This document shows positions 31,849 through 40,476 of a stretch of 41,822 bases of DNA, piece after piece. Where the stretch lies: the NCBI GenBank assembly GCA_026934365.1, contig JADHZE010000008.1, forward strand, positions 1 to 41,822, written 5' to 3'. This DNA is from Isoptericola sp. QY 916. GTDB taxonomy: Bacteria; Actinomycetota; Actinomycetes; Actinomycetales; Cellulomonadaceae. The stretch's first letter is position 1; the number at the start of each line of letters is the position of its first letter. A program made the translations under genes and the position numbers. The notes beneath the pieces were generated by a model, which was given only the letters and a program-made list of their open reading frames with translations, did not search any database and had not been told where the DNA came from.

Positions 31849-34593
31849 TCAGGGGCGGCCCGTCACCCGCTGGGTGGACGGCTCGCCGGCGACGAGCGGC
31901 GCGATGGTGATCGCGTCGATGTTCGGCGCGAACGCGTCGGGGTTGCCGAACCGGAGCGACCGGTCCGCCGTCGCGAGGGTCACCGGGACGGTGCGCTCCC
32001 AGAAGCTGTCCCACGAGAACGTGTAGCGGAAGTGGGTGGCACCGGCGACGGCGTCGCCCTCGGTGACCTGCAGCTCCCGGTCGACGACCTGCGGGTTGTA
32101 GTCGTGCTTCCCGGAGAGCTCGGCGTTGGCGTACCGCACGGTGACGTCGTAGTCGCCGGCCGCGTCGAAGCCGGCGGCGCGGGCGATCTCGAGGTAGTTC
32201 TCCTCGCCGTCGCCGAGCCACTCGACCACCTTGCCGCCCGAGGCGTTGGAGCCCGACGCCGCGGACTTCGTGGCGACGACGGCGGTGCCGTGGAGCGCGG
32301 CGTCCTCGGCCTGGACGGTGACGGCCGCGTCGTCGGGCGCGCGCGTGGTCGTCACGGTGCCGACGAACGTCCCGGCGTCGGAGGTGAGCTCGAGCTCGTT
32401 GATGCCCTCGGCGAGGTGGATGCGCGCCGTGGAGGTCCAGGCGCCGGGACCGCGGACGGCGAACGACGTGGCCGGGCGCCCGTTGACCGTCAGGGTGAGG
32501 TCGGACGCCCGCGTGGTGGTGTGCCGCACGGTGACGTCGTAGTAGCCCGACTCCATCGCGGTGGCGTACACCTCCGCGCGCTGCCCCTCGCCCTGGACGC
32601 GGGCGAAGCCGCGGGCGTTGCCGCGGTCCCAGTCCAGGCGGGCTCCGCCGGCCAGGCGCATGGTGCTCGCCGGGTAGGCGGTGGGCTCGCCGTCGCTGAC
32701 GTCGGTCAGGACGAGCTTGTCGAGCGTGATGTCGGCGTTCGGCAGCAGGGTGGTGCCGTCCTCGCTGGCCCGCACCGAGAGGACGTGCTCGCCGGCGGTG
32801 AGCTCGACCTGCACCTCGGTGCTGCCGCGGTACTGCCACTTCTGGGCGCTGGTGAGCGCGAGGTCGGCGGTGTACTGGACCGGCTGGTCGAGCGCGCCGT
32901 CGACGAAGAGGGCGTGCCGCCCGGGCACGCCCGGCGTGGCGCCGATGACCTGCAGGCGGTAGGTGCCGTCGCGGGGCACGGTCACCGTCCAGTCGGCGCG
33001 CGACGTCGCCTTGTTGAACGAGCCGACGTCACGGCCGCCGGAGGCGAGGAACTTCCAGCCACCGCCGCCCTGCGGGTCCTGCTCGTAGACCTGGGCGTCG
33101 GTGAGCGCGGTGTCCTCCGCCTCGACGCTCGTCGTCCAGACCTCGGGCGCCGCGTCGGTGCCCCGCGCCGGCGTCACGACGACCTGGTACGCGGCGTACC
33201 GGTCGTAGGGGTCGAGGTCGACCTCCAGCCCGCCGTCGCGCACCTGGGCACCGTCGATCCTCTGAACCACGCGCGGGGTGTTCGCCAGCCCCTGCGCCCC
33301 GGACAGCGTGACCTCCCGGACCTCGACGTCGACCTTCTGGCCGAAGGTGCGGCGGTCCAGACCGGACAGGTCGAGGCGGACGTCCTCGTCGGTGCCGCCC
33401 AGCAGGACGGTCGCGCGGCGGTCGTCCTCGTCGATCGCGCCGATGCCCTGCAGGGTGTCGACGGTGTCGGGGTGCGGCGGGTCGACCTGGACGGTCTGGC
33501 TGCCCTCGAGGTCGCCGTACCACTTGAACATCCACCAGCCGGCGTTGGCGCCGCCGGCGCGGGCGGTGTTGTCGGACAGGTTCCCCGCGTAGTTCCAGTA
33601 GGCGGTCTGGGCGTCGACCTTCTCGTCCTCGAACATCGACAGCCACTGCACGAGCTGCCCGGGCACCCCCATGTCGCGCAGCATCCCGTACTCGGTGATG
33701 TTCACGTGGATCGGGTCGATGCCGAGGTCCTGCTCCAGCTGCCGGTAGTCGCGCATGTGGGAGCGGAAGGTGGCGAGGTTGTCGATGCCGAGCTCGTGCC
33801 AGATGAACACGTCCGGCAGGACGCCGTGGGCCTTCGCGTACGTGAGGTAGTCGGCCGACCGCTCGGGCTGCCAGCGGGTGTCCCCGGGGCCGCCGATACG
33901 GGCGTGGCCCAGCCCGTGCCGGTCGTAGACCTCCTGGATCTTTTCGTACGTGGCCTGCCAGTCCGCGAGGAACTGGTCCTTCTGCGCCGCCCAGTCCGGG
34001 TACCAGTTGCCGCCGTCGGGCTCGTTGAAGGGGATGAACAGGTACTTCTCGGGGTGGTCGGACTGGGTGGCGACGGCCTCCGTGACGAACTCGACGATCT
34101 CGAGGTAGTCCCACACGCCGTTCGGCTCGTCGACGTACGTGCCGGTGGCCCGGTCGTAGGTGCGGGCGTCGCCGGGGCGCTTGCCGCCGTTGTACGACCA
34201 GTCGGGGTAGTAGTCCTGGATGTAGATCGCCAGCTCCTGGCCGTGCTTGGCGAAGAACCCGTCCTCGATCGTCAGCGCGTCGCCGCTGGGGTGCTGGGTG
34301 CCGTACGGCGCCTTCTGGGACGAGTTGGTGATGTGGGCGCCGTCGATGAGCGCCTGCGTGGGCACTCCGTCGTCGCCGAAGCCGTACAGCGTCCCGGTGG
34401 CGCCGCCGCGGAAGCTGCCGGTGGTCTGCGAGAAGTCGACGGACAGGACGTCGGGCACGGGTCGTTCTCCTTCGTCGGTGGCGGACGCCGCCCATCCTGC
34501 CTGGGCGGAGAGGCCGAGTGCGGCGGCCGCTGCGACGGCGACGGCGCCTCGCCGGACGCCGAACTGATGCACGCTTTCACGTGGCTGGGGCAC
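31849..34593 (-). CDS. Secreted clan GH-A glycoside hydrolase (GH39-like) with carbohydrate-binding modules
   Basis: This 914-residue enzyme has an export signal (about 1-37). The catalytic barrel (about 48-370) starts VDFSQTTGSFRGGATGTLYG. The two expected glutamates are E191 in IPFNEPDGGNW and E301 in VNITEYGMLRD, spaced as in clan GH-A. A beta-sandwich follows to about 480. Three lectin-like modules come next, beginning near VEAEDTALTDAQVYEQ (489) and VQAEDAALHG (761); the last resembles CBM6/CBM35. The barrel looks GH39-like to me, but the family is unproven. Exo-acting GH39 enzymes of bifidobacteria release galactosyl-arabinose from gum arabic, which would suit this locus. The GTG start has GAAGGAG eight bases upstream. 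Confidence 0.78.
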   Translation of the reverse strand: MPQPRESVHQFGVRRGAVAVAAAAALGLSAQAGWAASATDEGERPVPDVLSVDFSQTTGSFRGGATGTLYGFGDDGVPTQALIDGAHITNSSQKAPYGTQHPSGDALTIEDGFFAKHGQELAIYIQDYYPDWSYNGGKRPGDARTYDRATGTYVDEPNGVWDYLEIVEFVTEAVATQSDHPEKYLFIPFNEPDGGNWYPDWAAQKDQFLADWQATYEKIQEVYDRHGLGHARIGGPGDTRWQPERSADYLTYAKAHGVLPDVFIWHELGIDNLATFRSHMRDYRQLEQDLGIDPIHVNITEYGMLRDMGVPGQLVQWLSMFEDEKVDAQTAYWNYAGNLSDNTARAGGANAGWWMFKWYGDLEGSQTVQVDPPHPDTVDTLQGIGAIDEDDRRATVLLGGTDEDVRLDLSGLDRRTFGQKVDVEVREVTLSGAQGLANTPRVVQRIDGAQVRDGGLEVDLDPYDRYAAYQVVVTPARGTDAAPEVWTTSVEAEDTALTDAQVYEQDPQGGGGWKFLASGGRDVGSFNKATSRADWTVTVPRDGTYRLQVIGATPGVPGRHALFVDGALDQPVQYTADLALTSAQKWQYRGSTEVQVELTAGEHVLSVRASEDGTTLLPNADITLDKLVLTDVSDGEPTAYPASTMRLAGGARLDWDRGNARGFARVQGEGQRAEVYATAMESGYYDVTVRHTTTRASDLTLTVNGRPATSFAVRGPGAWTSTARIHLAEGINELELTSDAGTFVGTVTTTRAPDDAAVTVQAEDAALHGTAVVATKSAASGSNASGGKVVEWLGDGEENYLEIARAAGFDAAGDYDVTVRYANAELSGKHDYNPQVVDRELQVTEGDAVAGATHFRYTFSWDSFWERTVPVTLATADRSLRFGNPDAFAPNIDAITIAPLVAGEPSTQRVTGRP
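34565..34579 (-). promoter_or_regulatory. lacI2-type operator site 1 (TGAAAGCGTGCATCA)
   Basis: This site lies inside the first codons of the secreted glycosidase gene and reads on the minus strand. It shares TGAAAGCGTnnATCA with the sites at 34654 and 35873. A position just inside the gene suits a roadblock operator. Confidence 0.5.
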
Positions 34594-34653
34594 GATCCAC
34601 TCCTTCGTAGGTCTGATAGCGCCTGGACGGTCGATGTCGGGCGCCGTGAGCCA

Positions 34654-34668
34654 TGAAAGCGTGAATCA
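34654..34668 (+). promoter_or_regulatory. lacI2-type operator site 2 (TGAAAGCGTGAATCA)
   Basis: This site lies between the divergent glycosidase and lacI2 genes, about 44-58 bases before the lacI2 start. It overlaps the small palindrome CGTGAATCACG (34660-34670). It is 89 bp from site 1, centre to centre. Confidence 0.55.
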
Positions 34669-34699
34669 CGTTCGACCACAAGAGCGGGCCGCGGTCGCG

Positions 34700-34705
34700 T
34701 AACCT
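34700..34705 (+). promoter_or_regulatory. -10 box of lacI2 (TAACCT)
   Basis: TAACCT is followed by six bases and the GTG start at 34712, so the mRNA is predicted to be leaderless. This contrasts with lacI1, which has a leader and a ribosome site. Confidence 0.5.
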
Positions 34706-34711
34706 TGCGGC

Positions 34712-35734
34712 GTGAGCCAGGTCCCGAGGGTGAAGCCGCCCGTCATCGCCGACGTCGCCCGCGTGGCGGGCGTGTCGGTGCCCACCGTCTCGCGCGTGCT
34801 CAACGGGACGGTGCCCGTCAGCGCGGAGCGGCGGGAGCGGGTCATGGCGGCCGTCAAGAAGCTGGGCTTCCGCCCCAACGGGGCCGCCCGGTCGCTGGCG
34901 AGCCAGGCCGGCTCGATGATCGCCGTCTTCGCGGGCAACACCACGCGCTACGGGTACGCGGCTACCATCCAGGGCATCGAGGAGGCTGCGCGCCAGGCCG
35001 GCTACATGGTCGTCATCTCCGTGGTGGAGACGGCCGACGGTGCCACGGTCGAGCGGGCCATCGACCACGCCCTCGGCCAGCCCCTGGCGGGCGCCGTCGT
35101 GCTGGAGTTCGACCCGCCCGGCGTCGCCGCCCTCGCGCAGATGCCGTCCTGGTTGCCCGCCGTCGCCGCCGCGTCCGGCGGCTCGTCGGACGAGGCGATC
35201 TCGCACGCCTACATGGACGACCGGCACGCGGCCATCCAGGCGACGCGCTACCTCCTCGACCTGGGGCATCGCACCGTCCACCACGTGGCGATCCCGTCCA
35301 TGGGGGTGGAGAGCGCCCGCATGGTCGGGTGGCGCGAGGCGCTGCGCGACGCCGGGATCGAGCCGCCGCCGGTGATCCACGCGGGCTGGGACCCGCTGGC
35401 CGGCTACGACGCCGGCGTGCGCCTCGCCCGGGACGACGGCGCCACCGCGGTGCTGGCGGGCAACGACGAGCTCGCCATCGGGGTGATGAAGGGGCTGGTG
35501 GACTCCGGCCGTTCGATCCCCGGGGATGTCAGCGTCATCGGCTTCGACGACCACCCCCTGAGCCAGCTGTGGGTGCCGCCGCTCACCACCGTCCGGCAGG
35601 ACTTCGTCGGGCTGGGCCACCAGGTCTTCGGCCTCCTCGTCGGCCGGATGGAGGCGGGCGAGCCGCGACCGTCGGTGCGCATGGTGCCTGACCTCGTCGT
35701 GCGGCAGTCGACCGGGCGGCCCGCGTCGCGCTAG
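34712..35734 (+). CDS. LacI family transcriptional regulator 2
   Basis: The regulator has 340 residues. The DNA-binding part is PPVIADVARVAGVSVPTVSR, VLNGTVPVSAERRERVMAAV and KLGFRPNGAARSLAS (about 10-66). The effector domain follows (IAVFAGNTTRYGYAATIQGI, ATAVLAGNDELAIGVMKGLV, VSVIGFDDHPLSQLWVPPLT). It is divergent from the secreted glycosidase and upstream of the alpha-galactosidase and second importer, so it most likely controls these in response to an imported sugar. Four similar 15-mers occur at exactly those promoters. The GTG start follows TAACCT by six bases. Confidence 0.94.
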   Translation: MSQVPRVKPPVIADVARVAGVSVPTVSRVLNGTVPVSAERRERVMAAVKKLGFRPNGAARSLASQAGSMIAVFAGNTTRYGYAATIQGIEEAARQAGYMVVISVVETADGATVERAIDHALGQPLAGAVVLEFDPPGVAALAQMPSWLPAVAAASGGSSDEAISHAYMDDRHAAIQATRYLLDLGHRTVHHVAIPSMGVESARMVGWREALRDAGIEPPPVIHAGWDPLAGYDAGVRLARDDGATAVLAGNDELAIGVMKGLVDSGRSIPGDVSVIGFDDHPLSQLWVPPLTTVRQDFVGLGHQVFGLLVGRMEAGEPRPSVRMVPDLVVRQSTGRPASR

Positions 35735-35815
35735 TCGCACGACCGCGGGTGCCGCGACCTGGGGGAACGGCGTAGGGGATCGGCCTGCACGCGCCGCCGT
35801 GCCGACGTCGCGTCC

Positions 35816-35830
35816 TGAAATCGAAGATCA
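35816..35830 (+). promoter_or_regulatory. Weaker lacI2-type operator site 4 (TGAAATCGAAGATCA)
   Basis: It differs from the TGAAAGCGTnnATCA core at two positions. It lies 57 bp upstream of site 3, centre to centre, before the alpha-galactosidase gene, and could be an auxiliary site. Confidence 0.35.
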
Positions 35831-35872
35831 GATCTCACCCACGATGACGCCGTCGTGGCTTGCATTCTCAGA

Positions 35873-35887
35873 TGATCGACGCTTTCA
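35873..35887 (-). promoter_or_regulatory. lacI2-type operator site 3 (TGAAAGCGTCGATCA)
   Basis: The site lies 48 bases before the alpha-galactosidase start and overlaps a possible promoter, TTGCAT (35860-35865) with TTTCAT at 17 bases. It also forms part of the inverted repeat GACGCT-N5-AGCGTC at 35878-35894. Confidence 0.5.
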
Positions 35888-35934
35888 TAGCGTCATCGAC
35901 GACGCGCCATGGTGGCGAAGGAAGCGAGGCAGCG

Positions 35935-38049
35935 ATGCCGGATCGGGCCGACGAGGGCCAGGAGCTGATGACGTGGGGTGACGGCGCCCTGCGGCTGGTC
36001 GTGCGCCGTCCCCAGGACGGCCCGGTCGCCGTGTCCCTGGTCCCTGCGGGAGCACGGCCCGGCCCGCAGGTGCAGCCGCTGGTCGAGGTCCTCGCCGTCG
36101 GGCACGGGCACCGTTCCGCCAACCTGCGGAACACGGCCACCGAGATCGGCGCCCGGCTGCGGTACGTGGGCCACGAGGTGACGGGCGAGCCGGGCTGGGA
36201 GCGCCTCAAGGTCGTGCAGCGGGACGACGCCGGCGGCCTGGAGGTGCACTCGTTCCTGCGCGCCCGCGTGGGGGGCTCGTCCGTGCAGTCCTGGACGACG
36301 GTGCGGAACACCGGACCGGCGACGGTCCAGCTGCAGGCCGTGTCGTCGCTCATGCTCGCCGACCCGTGCGGCCCCGACGCGCTGGACGACGTCGAGTCGA
36401 TCGAGGGCGACAGCGAGTGGCTGGGGGAGTGGCGCTGGTCGTCCCGACCCGTGCGGGGCCAGACCGGCCTGCCCGCCCTCGGCCTGACCTCGCACCAGCG
36501 CCAGGACTCCCGCGGTGCGCGTGCGGTCGTCAGCCACGGCACCTGGTCGTCGGGGGAGCACCCGCCCGCGGGGGCGCTCACCACGGCGACGGCGAGCCTC
36601 GCGTGGCAGGTCGAGCACCCCGGGCCCTGGCGGACGGAGCTCGGCGTCCGGCTCGCCGCGGACGACCGCGAGGTGCTGGTGCTCGGCCTGCTCGGGCCGA
36701 CCGACGCCGACCACGCCTGGCTGCGGAGCCTGCGGCCCGGCGAGGAGTTCACCTCGGTGCCCGTGTCGGTCGCCTGGGCCGACGGCGACTGGCAGGCCGC
36801 GGTCGGCGAGCTGACCCGCCACCGCCGGGCGGACCGCCGTCCCGCCCGCGCCGCCGGGGCCGTCGTCTTCAACGACTACATGAACACGCTCATGGGCGAC
36901 CCCACGACCGACAAGCTCCTGCCGCTGATCGCGGCGGCGGGCGAGGCCGGGGCCGACTACTTCTGCGTCGACGCCGGCTGGTACGACGACGGCGGCGACT
37001 GGTGGGACTCCGTGGGGGAGTGGCAGCCGTCGCACGTGCGCTTCCCCGACGGCGGGCTCGACCGGGTGCTCGACGCGATCCGGGCCGCCGGCATGGTGCC
37101 CGGGCTGTGGCTCGAGCCCGAGGTGATCGGCGTCCGCAGCCCGCTCGCGGCGCAGCTCCCCGAGGACACGTTCCTGCAGCGGAACGGCACGCGCATCGTC
37201 GAGCACGGCCGCTACCTGCTGGACCTGCGCGACGAGCAGGCGCGCAAGCACCTGGACGACGTCGTCGACCGCCTGGTCGACGAGCACGGCGTGGGCTACT
37301 TCAAGCTCGACTACAACGTCACGCCGGGCCCCGGCACCGACCGGGACGCCGACAGCGTCGGCGACGGCCTGCTGCGCCACACCCGCGCGTACCTGACCTG
37401 GCTCGACGGCGTGCTCGCGCGGCACCCCGACCTGGTCGTCGAGAACTGCGCCTCCGGGGCGATGCGCGCCGACAACGGGCTGCTGTCCCGGCTCGAGCTC
37501 CAGTCGACCACCGACCAGCAGGAGCCCCTGCGCTACCCGCCCGTCGCGGCCGGCGCGCTCATGGCCGTGCTGCCGGAGCAGGCGGGCAACTGGGCCTACC
37601 CGCAGCCGTCGATGTCGGACGCGGAGATCGTCTTCACGATGGTGACCGGCCTGTCGGGCCGCCTCTACCTGTCCGGAAAGCTCGACGGGATGAGCGCCCG
37701 CCAGCGCGCCCTCGTGGCCGAGGGCGTGCGCGCCTCGCGGGCCTGGGACGACGCCGCGCGCGACGCGGTGCCGGTGTGGCCGCTCGGCCTCCCGGACTGG
37801 GAGTCGCCCTGGGTGGTGGTCGGGCGGTCCACCGCGACCGAGACCCTGCTCGCCGTCTGGTGGCGCGGCGGGGACGAGCACGAGATCTCCGTCCCGGTGC
37901 CGCCCGGCACCGTCGAGGCGGCCTACCCCGCCGACGGCTCGGTGTCCGGGCTCGAGGCGGACACCGAGGACGGGTACCTGAGGCTGCGCGCAGCCTCGGG
38001 GGAGCCCGGCGCACGAGTACTGAAGATCCGCCATCAGGACGCGCGGTAG
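35935..38049 (+). CDS. GH36 alpha-galactosidase
   Basis: The enzyme has 704 residues. An N-terminal beta-sandwich (about 1-290) is followed by the catalytic barrel, with VVFNDYMNTLMGD, YFCVDAGWYDDGGDWWDSVG and LWLEPEVIG. The nucleophile is D459 in YFKLDYN and the acid/base is D527 in LQSTTDQQEP, the standard GH36 pair. ENCASGAMRAD and a C-terminal beta domain complete the fold. No signal peptide is present, so it acts inside the cell on imported alpha-galactosides. Alpha-N-acetylgalactosaminidase activity is a less likely alternative. The ATG at 35935 has GAGG five bases upstream; earlier ATGs in this frame lie within the proposed operator region. Confidence 0.93.
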   Translation: MPDRADEGQELMTWGDGALRLVVRRPQDGPVAVSLVPAGARPGPQVQPLVEVLAVGHGHRSANLRNTATEIGARLRYVGHEVTGEPGWERLKVVQRDDAGGLEVHSFLRARVGGSSVQSWTTVRNTGPATVQLQAVSSLMLADPCGPDALDDVESIEGDSEWLGEWRWSSRPVRGQTGLPALGLTSHQRQDSRGARAVVSHGTWSSGEHPPAGALTTATASLAWQVEHPGPWRTELGVRLAADDREVLVLGLLGPTDADHAWLRSLRPGEEFTSVPVSVAWADGDWQAAVGELTRHRRADRRPARAAGAVVFNDYMNTLMGDPTTDKLLPLIAAAGEAGADYFCVDAGWYDDGGDWWDSVGEWQPSHVRFPDGGLDRVLDAIRAAGMVPGLWLEPEVIGVRSPLAAQLPEDTFLQRNGTRIVEHGRYLLDLRDEQARKHLDDVVDRLVDEHGVGYFKLDYNVTPGPGTDRDADSVGDGLLRHTRAYLTWLDGVLARHPDLVVENCASGAMRADNGLLSRLELQSTTDQQEPLRYPPVAAGALMAVLPEQAGNWAYPQPSMSDAEIVFTMVTGLSGRLYLSGKLDGMSARQRALVAEGVRASRAWDDAARDAVPVWPLGLPDWESPWVVVGRSTATETLLAVWWRGGDEHEISVPVPPGTVEAAYPADGSVSGLEADTEDGYLRLRAASGEPGARVLKIRHQDAR

Positions 38050-38114
38050 CACCACCGTCGTCCAGCCAGGTCCCGGCGTCATCGCTGACGACGGGCGAGT
38101 TCCGAGGAGCTGAT

Positions 38115-39440
38115 ATGAGGAAGTATCTGACCGGCGCGGCAGCCGCCGCGGCCGTGGCGGCACTGGCACTGACCGGCTGCAGCGACCCCACCGCGGGCGG
38201 TGGCGCCGACGCGGGCGAGACCCAGGCCGCCGACTGGCCCGAGCAGACCGCCGACCTGACCGGCACCACCCTGACGATCTGGGCCGCCCAGAACTCCAAC
38301 ACGGTGCCCGAGGCGGTCACGGCCGCGTTCGAGGAGGCCACCGGCGCGAAGGTCGAGATCGTCACGATCCCCGACCCGTACGAGCAGGGCATCCAGACCA
38401 AGGTCGCCACCGGCGACAAGCCGGACCTCGCCTTCTGGCAGCCGACGGCGTCGATGCTCACCGCGATCAACGCCCCCACCAACCTGCAGCCGCTCGACGA
38501 CGCCCCGTGGCTCGACTCCTACAGCCCCGAGGTCAAGGACATCACCGGCACCCTCGACGACACCCGGTACGCCGCGCTCATCACGAGCCCGGCGGTCCAG
38601 GGCGTGTACTACAACAAGAAGGTCTTCGCCGAGCACGGCATCAAAGACACCCCGAAGAGCTGGGACGAGTTCGTCGAGCTCGGCCGCACGCTGAAGGGCG
38701 AGGGCGAGACCCCGTTCTTCGAGATGGCCGGCGACCGGTGGGCGACCCAGTGGTGGGTGCAGGTGCAGCTCGCCGACGCCGCGGCCGACGGCCTGTGGGA
38801 CCGCGTCAACACCGGCGAGGAGAAGTTCACCGACCCGACGATCCTCGGCGCCATCGAGACCTACCAGGGCCTCATCGACGACGGGATGTTCAACGACGAC
38901 ATCAAGACCGCGACGCTGGAGGACCAGGCCGACGCGCTCCTCGCCGGCGACGCCGCCATGGCCGTGCAGGTCAACTCGTTCTTCGGCCAGCTGCAGGCCA
39001 AGGCCGACACCGCGGAGCTCGACGACACGATCGGGTTCTTCCCGATCTCGCCCAGCGGCAACGTCGCCACCGTGATCCCCGACCAGTCCAACGCGCTCGT
39101 GGCGTTCAAGACCGGGGACGCGAAGCGCGAGGCCGCGGCGCGTCAGCTCCTGTCGTTCTGGCTCGGTGACGGCTACGCGGACTTCGTCGCCGACCGGGAC
39201 ACCGTCTCCCTGCAGCCCGACGTGCCCACGCCCGACGGCGTGCCGCAGGCGCTGCAGGACGTCCACGCCTCGCTCGCCGACTCCGTCGGGTCGATGCAGT
39301 CGCTGGCCGTGGCCAACCCTGACCTGTACATCTACCTGGCCGACATGATCCAGGGGTCCACGACGCCGGAGCAGGTCGCCCAGCAGACCCAGGACCAGTT
39401 CGCCCAGCTCGCCCGAGCCCAGGGCGTCGAGGGCTTCTGA
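38115..39440 (+). CDS. Sugar ABC transporter substrate-binding lipoprotein 2
   Basis: The binding protein has 441 residues. MRKYLTGAAAAAAVAALALT followed by GC is a Sec lipoprotein signal with C22 lipidated. The mature region carries LTIWAAQNSNTVPEAVTAAF and DKPDLAFWQPTASMLTAINA, with YNKKVFAEHGIKDTPKSWDE further on, as in cluster B (MalE-like) binding proteins. GAGGAG stands before the ATG, 65 bp after the alpha-galactosidase gene, so the genes are probably one operon. Its ligand is likely an alpha-galactosylated oligosaccharide, judged only from the neighbour. The two permease genes follow after a hairpin. Confidence 0.92.
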   Translation: MRKYLTGAAAAAAVAALALTGCSDPTAGGGADAGETQAADWPEQTADLTGTTLTIWAAQNSNTVPEAVTAAFEEATGAKVEIVTIPDPYEQGIQTKVATGDKPDLAFWQPTASMLTAINAPTNLQPLDDAPWLDSYSPEVKDITGTLDDTRYAALITSPAVQGVYYNKKVFAEHGIKDTPKSWDEFVELGRTLKGEGETPFFEMAGDRWATQWWVQVQLADAAADGLWDRVNTGEEKFTDPTILGAIETYQGLIDDGMFNDDIKTATLEDQADALLAGDAAMAVQVNSFFGQLQAKADTAELDDTIGFFPISPSGNVATVIPDQSNALVAFKTGDAKREAAARQLLSFWLGDGYADFVADRDTVSLQPDVPTPDGVPQALQDVHASLADSVGSMQSLAVANPDLYIYLADMIQGSTTPEQVAQQTQDQFAQLARAQGVEGF

Positions 39441-39465
39441 GCCTCGTTCTTTGAGCCTCGCTCTC
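39438..39465 (+). repeat. Tandem 14-bp repeat starting at the stop codon
   Basis: TGAGCCTCGTTCTT and TGAGCCTCGCTCTC are adjacent 14-base units differing at two positions. A partial third unit (TGAGCC) follows. The first TGA is the stop codon of the binding-protein gene. Confidence 0.6.
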
Positions 39466-39481
39466 TGAGCCGAGCCGCGAT

Positions 39482-39509
39482 GCCGGGGCGGGCACCAGCC
39501 CGCCCCGGC
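39482..39509 (+). terminator. Intra-operon hairpin between binding protein and permease
   Basis: GCCGGGGCGGGC and GCCCGCCCCGGC form a perfect 12-bp stem with the loop ACCA. It lies 41 bases after the binding-protein stop and 22 bases before the permease start. It is likely an attenuator or RNA stabiliser that keeps binding protein in excess over the membrane subunits. Confidence 0.65.
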
Positions 39510-39531
39510 GCCGCCGAAAGGTGATGCACCG

Positions 39532-40476
39532 ATGACCGCGACCCTCAGCACAGGCGCGCCGGCCCGCCCGGCGCCGCAGCCCCGGCGCGCCGCGCCCGGC
39601 AGGGACGAGAGAACCCGCAAGAACCACCCCGCGTGGTTCCTCGTGCCCGCCTTCGTCGTCCTGGGCGTGTTCTTCTTCGTCCCGACGATCTTCAACTTCG
39701 TCTACGCGCTGACGGACTGGTCGAGCTTCAAGGCCTCGATCTCGTTCGTCGGGCTGCGCAACTTCGCCGACCTGCTCAGCAGCGGCACGCTGCTCGCGTC
39801 GCTACGGATCACGCTGGTCTACGCGGTACTCGTCGCCATCTTCCAGAACCTGTTCGGGCTGCTGCTCGCGCTCCTCCTCGAGCGCGACACCCGCGTCAAC
39901 CGGTTCGCGCGCGTCATGTTCTTCGTCCCGGTGATCATGTCGGCGCTCGCGGTCGGGTACGTGTTCCAGGCGATGCTCAAGCCGGACGGCGCGGTCAACG
40001 GGATCCTCAGCACCGTGCTCGGCACGGACGTCACCATCCCGTGGCTGGGGAGCACCACCTGGACGCTCGTCGTCGTCGCGCTGATCCACTCGTGGAAGTG
40101 GATGGGCCTGTCGATGCTCATCTACCTGGCGGGCCTGAAGACCATCAACGAGGACGTGCTCGAGGCCGCCCGCCTCGACGGCGCCTCCGCGTGGCGCACG
40201 TTCCGCGACGTCCGGTTCCCCCTGCTGGCGCCGGCCATCACCTTCAACGTCGCCACCGCGCTGCTCGGGTCGATGAACGGCTTCGACATCGTGCAGGCCA
40301 CCACCGGCGGCGGCCCGGCCCGCACCACCGAGCTGCTCAACATCTTCATCTTCCGGACCTTCGGGCAGGGGCTGTTCGCGCAGGCCACGACGATGAGCCT
40401 CGTGCTGTTCGTGGTGGTCGTCGCCCTCGCGTTCCCCGTCATCCGCACCCTTCGCAAGCGGGAGGAAGTCCTGTGA
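39532..40476 (+). CDS. Sugar ABC transporter permease 3 (MalF-like)
   Basis: This 314-residue permease has a proline- and arginine-rich N-terminus and six membrane helices (first helix AWFLVPAFVVLGVFFFVPTI). The EAA loop is DVLEAARLDGASAWRTFRDV followed by RFPLLAP. GAAAGGTG precedes the ATG. It forms a channel with the following permease; the genes overlap by 4 bp as GTGA. It is distinct in sequence from permease 1, so the second importer is not a recent copy of the first. Confidence 0.93.
   Translation: MTATLSTGAPARPAPQPRRAAPGRDERTRKNHPAWFLVPAFVVLGVFFFVPTIFNFVYALTDWSSFKASISFVGLRNFADLLSSGTLLASLRITLVYAVLVAIFQNLFGLLLALLLERDTRVNRFARVMFFVPVIMSALAVGYVFQAMLKPDGAVNGILSTVLGTDVTIPWLGSTTWTLVVVALIHSWKWMGLSMLIYLAGLKTINEDVLEAARLDGASAWRTFRDVRFPLLAPAITFNVATALLGSMNGFDIVQATTGGGPARTTELLNIFIFRTFGQGLFAQATTMSLVLFVVVVALAFPVIRTLRKREEVL

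Noticed and set aside
29489-32839. A 1116-codon minus-strand frame across the GH42 gene and terminator
   Set aside because: It runs antisense to a clear GH42 enzyme and through a perfect terminator hairpin; its translation is low-complexity.
35826-35836. Small palindrome AGATCAGATCT before the alpha-galactosidase gene
   Set aside because: It is partly contained in the weaker lacI2-type site and has no second copy.
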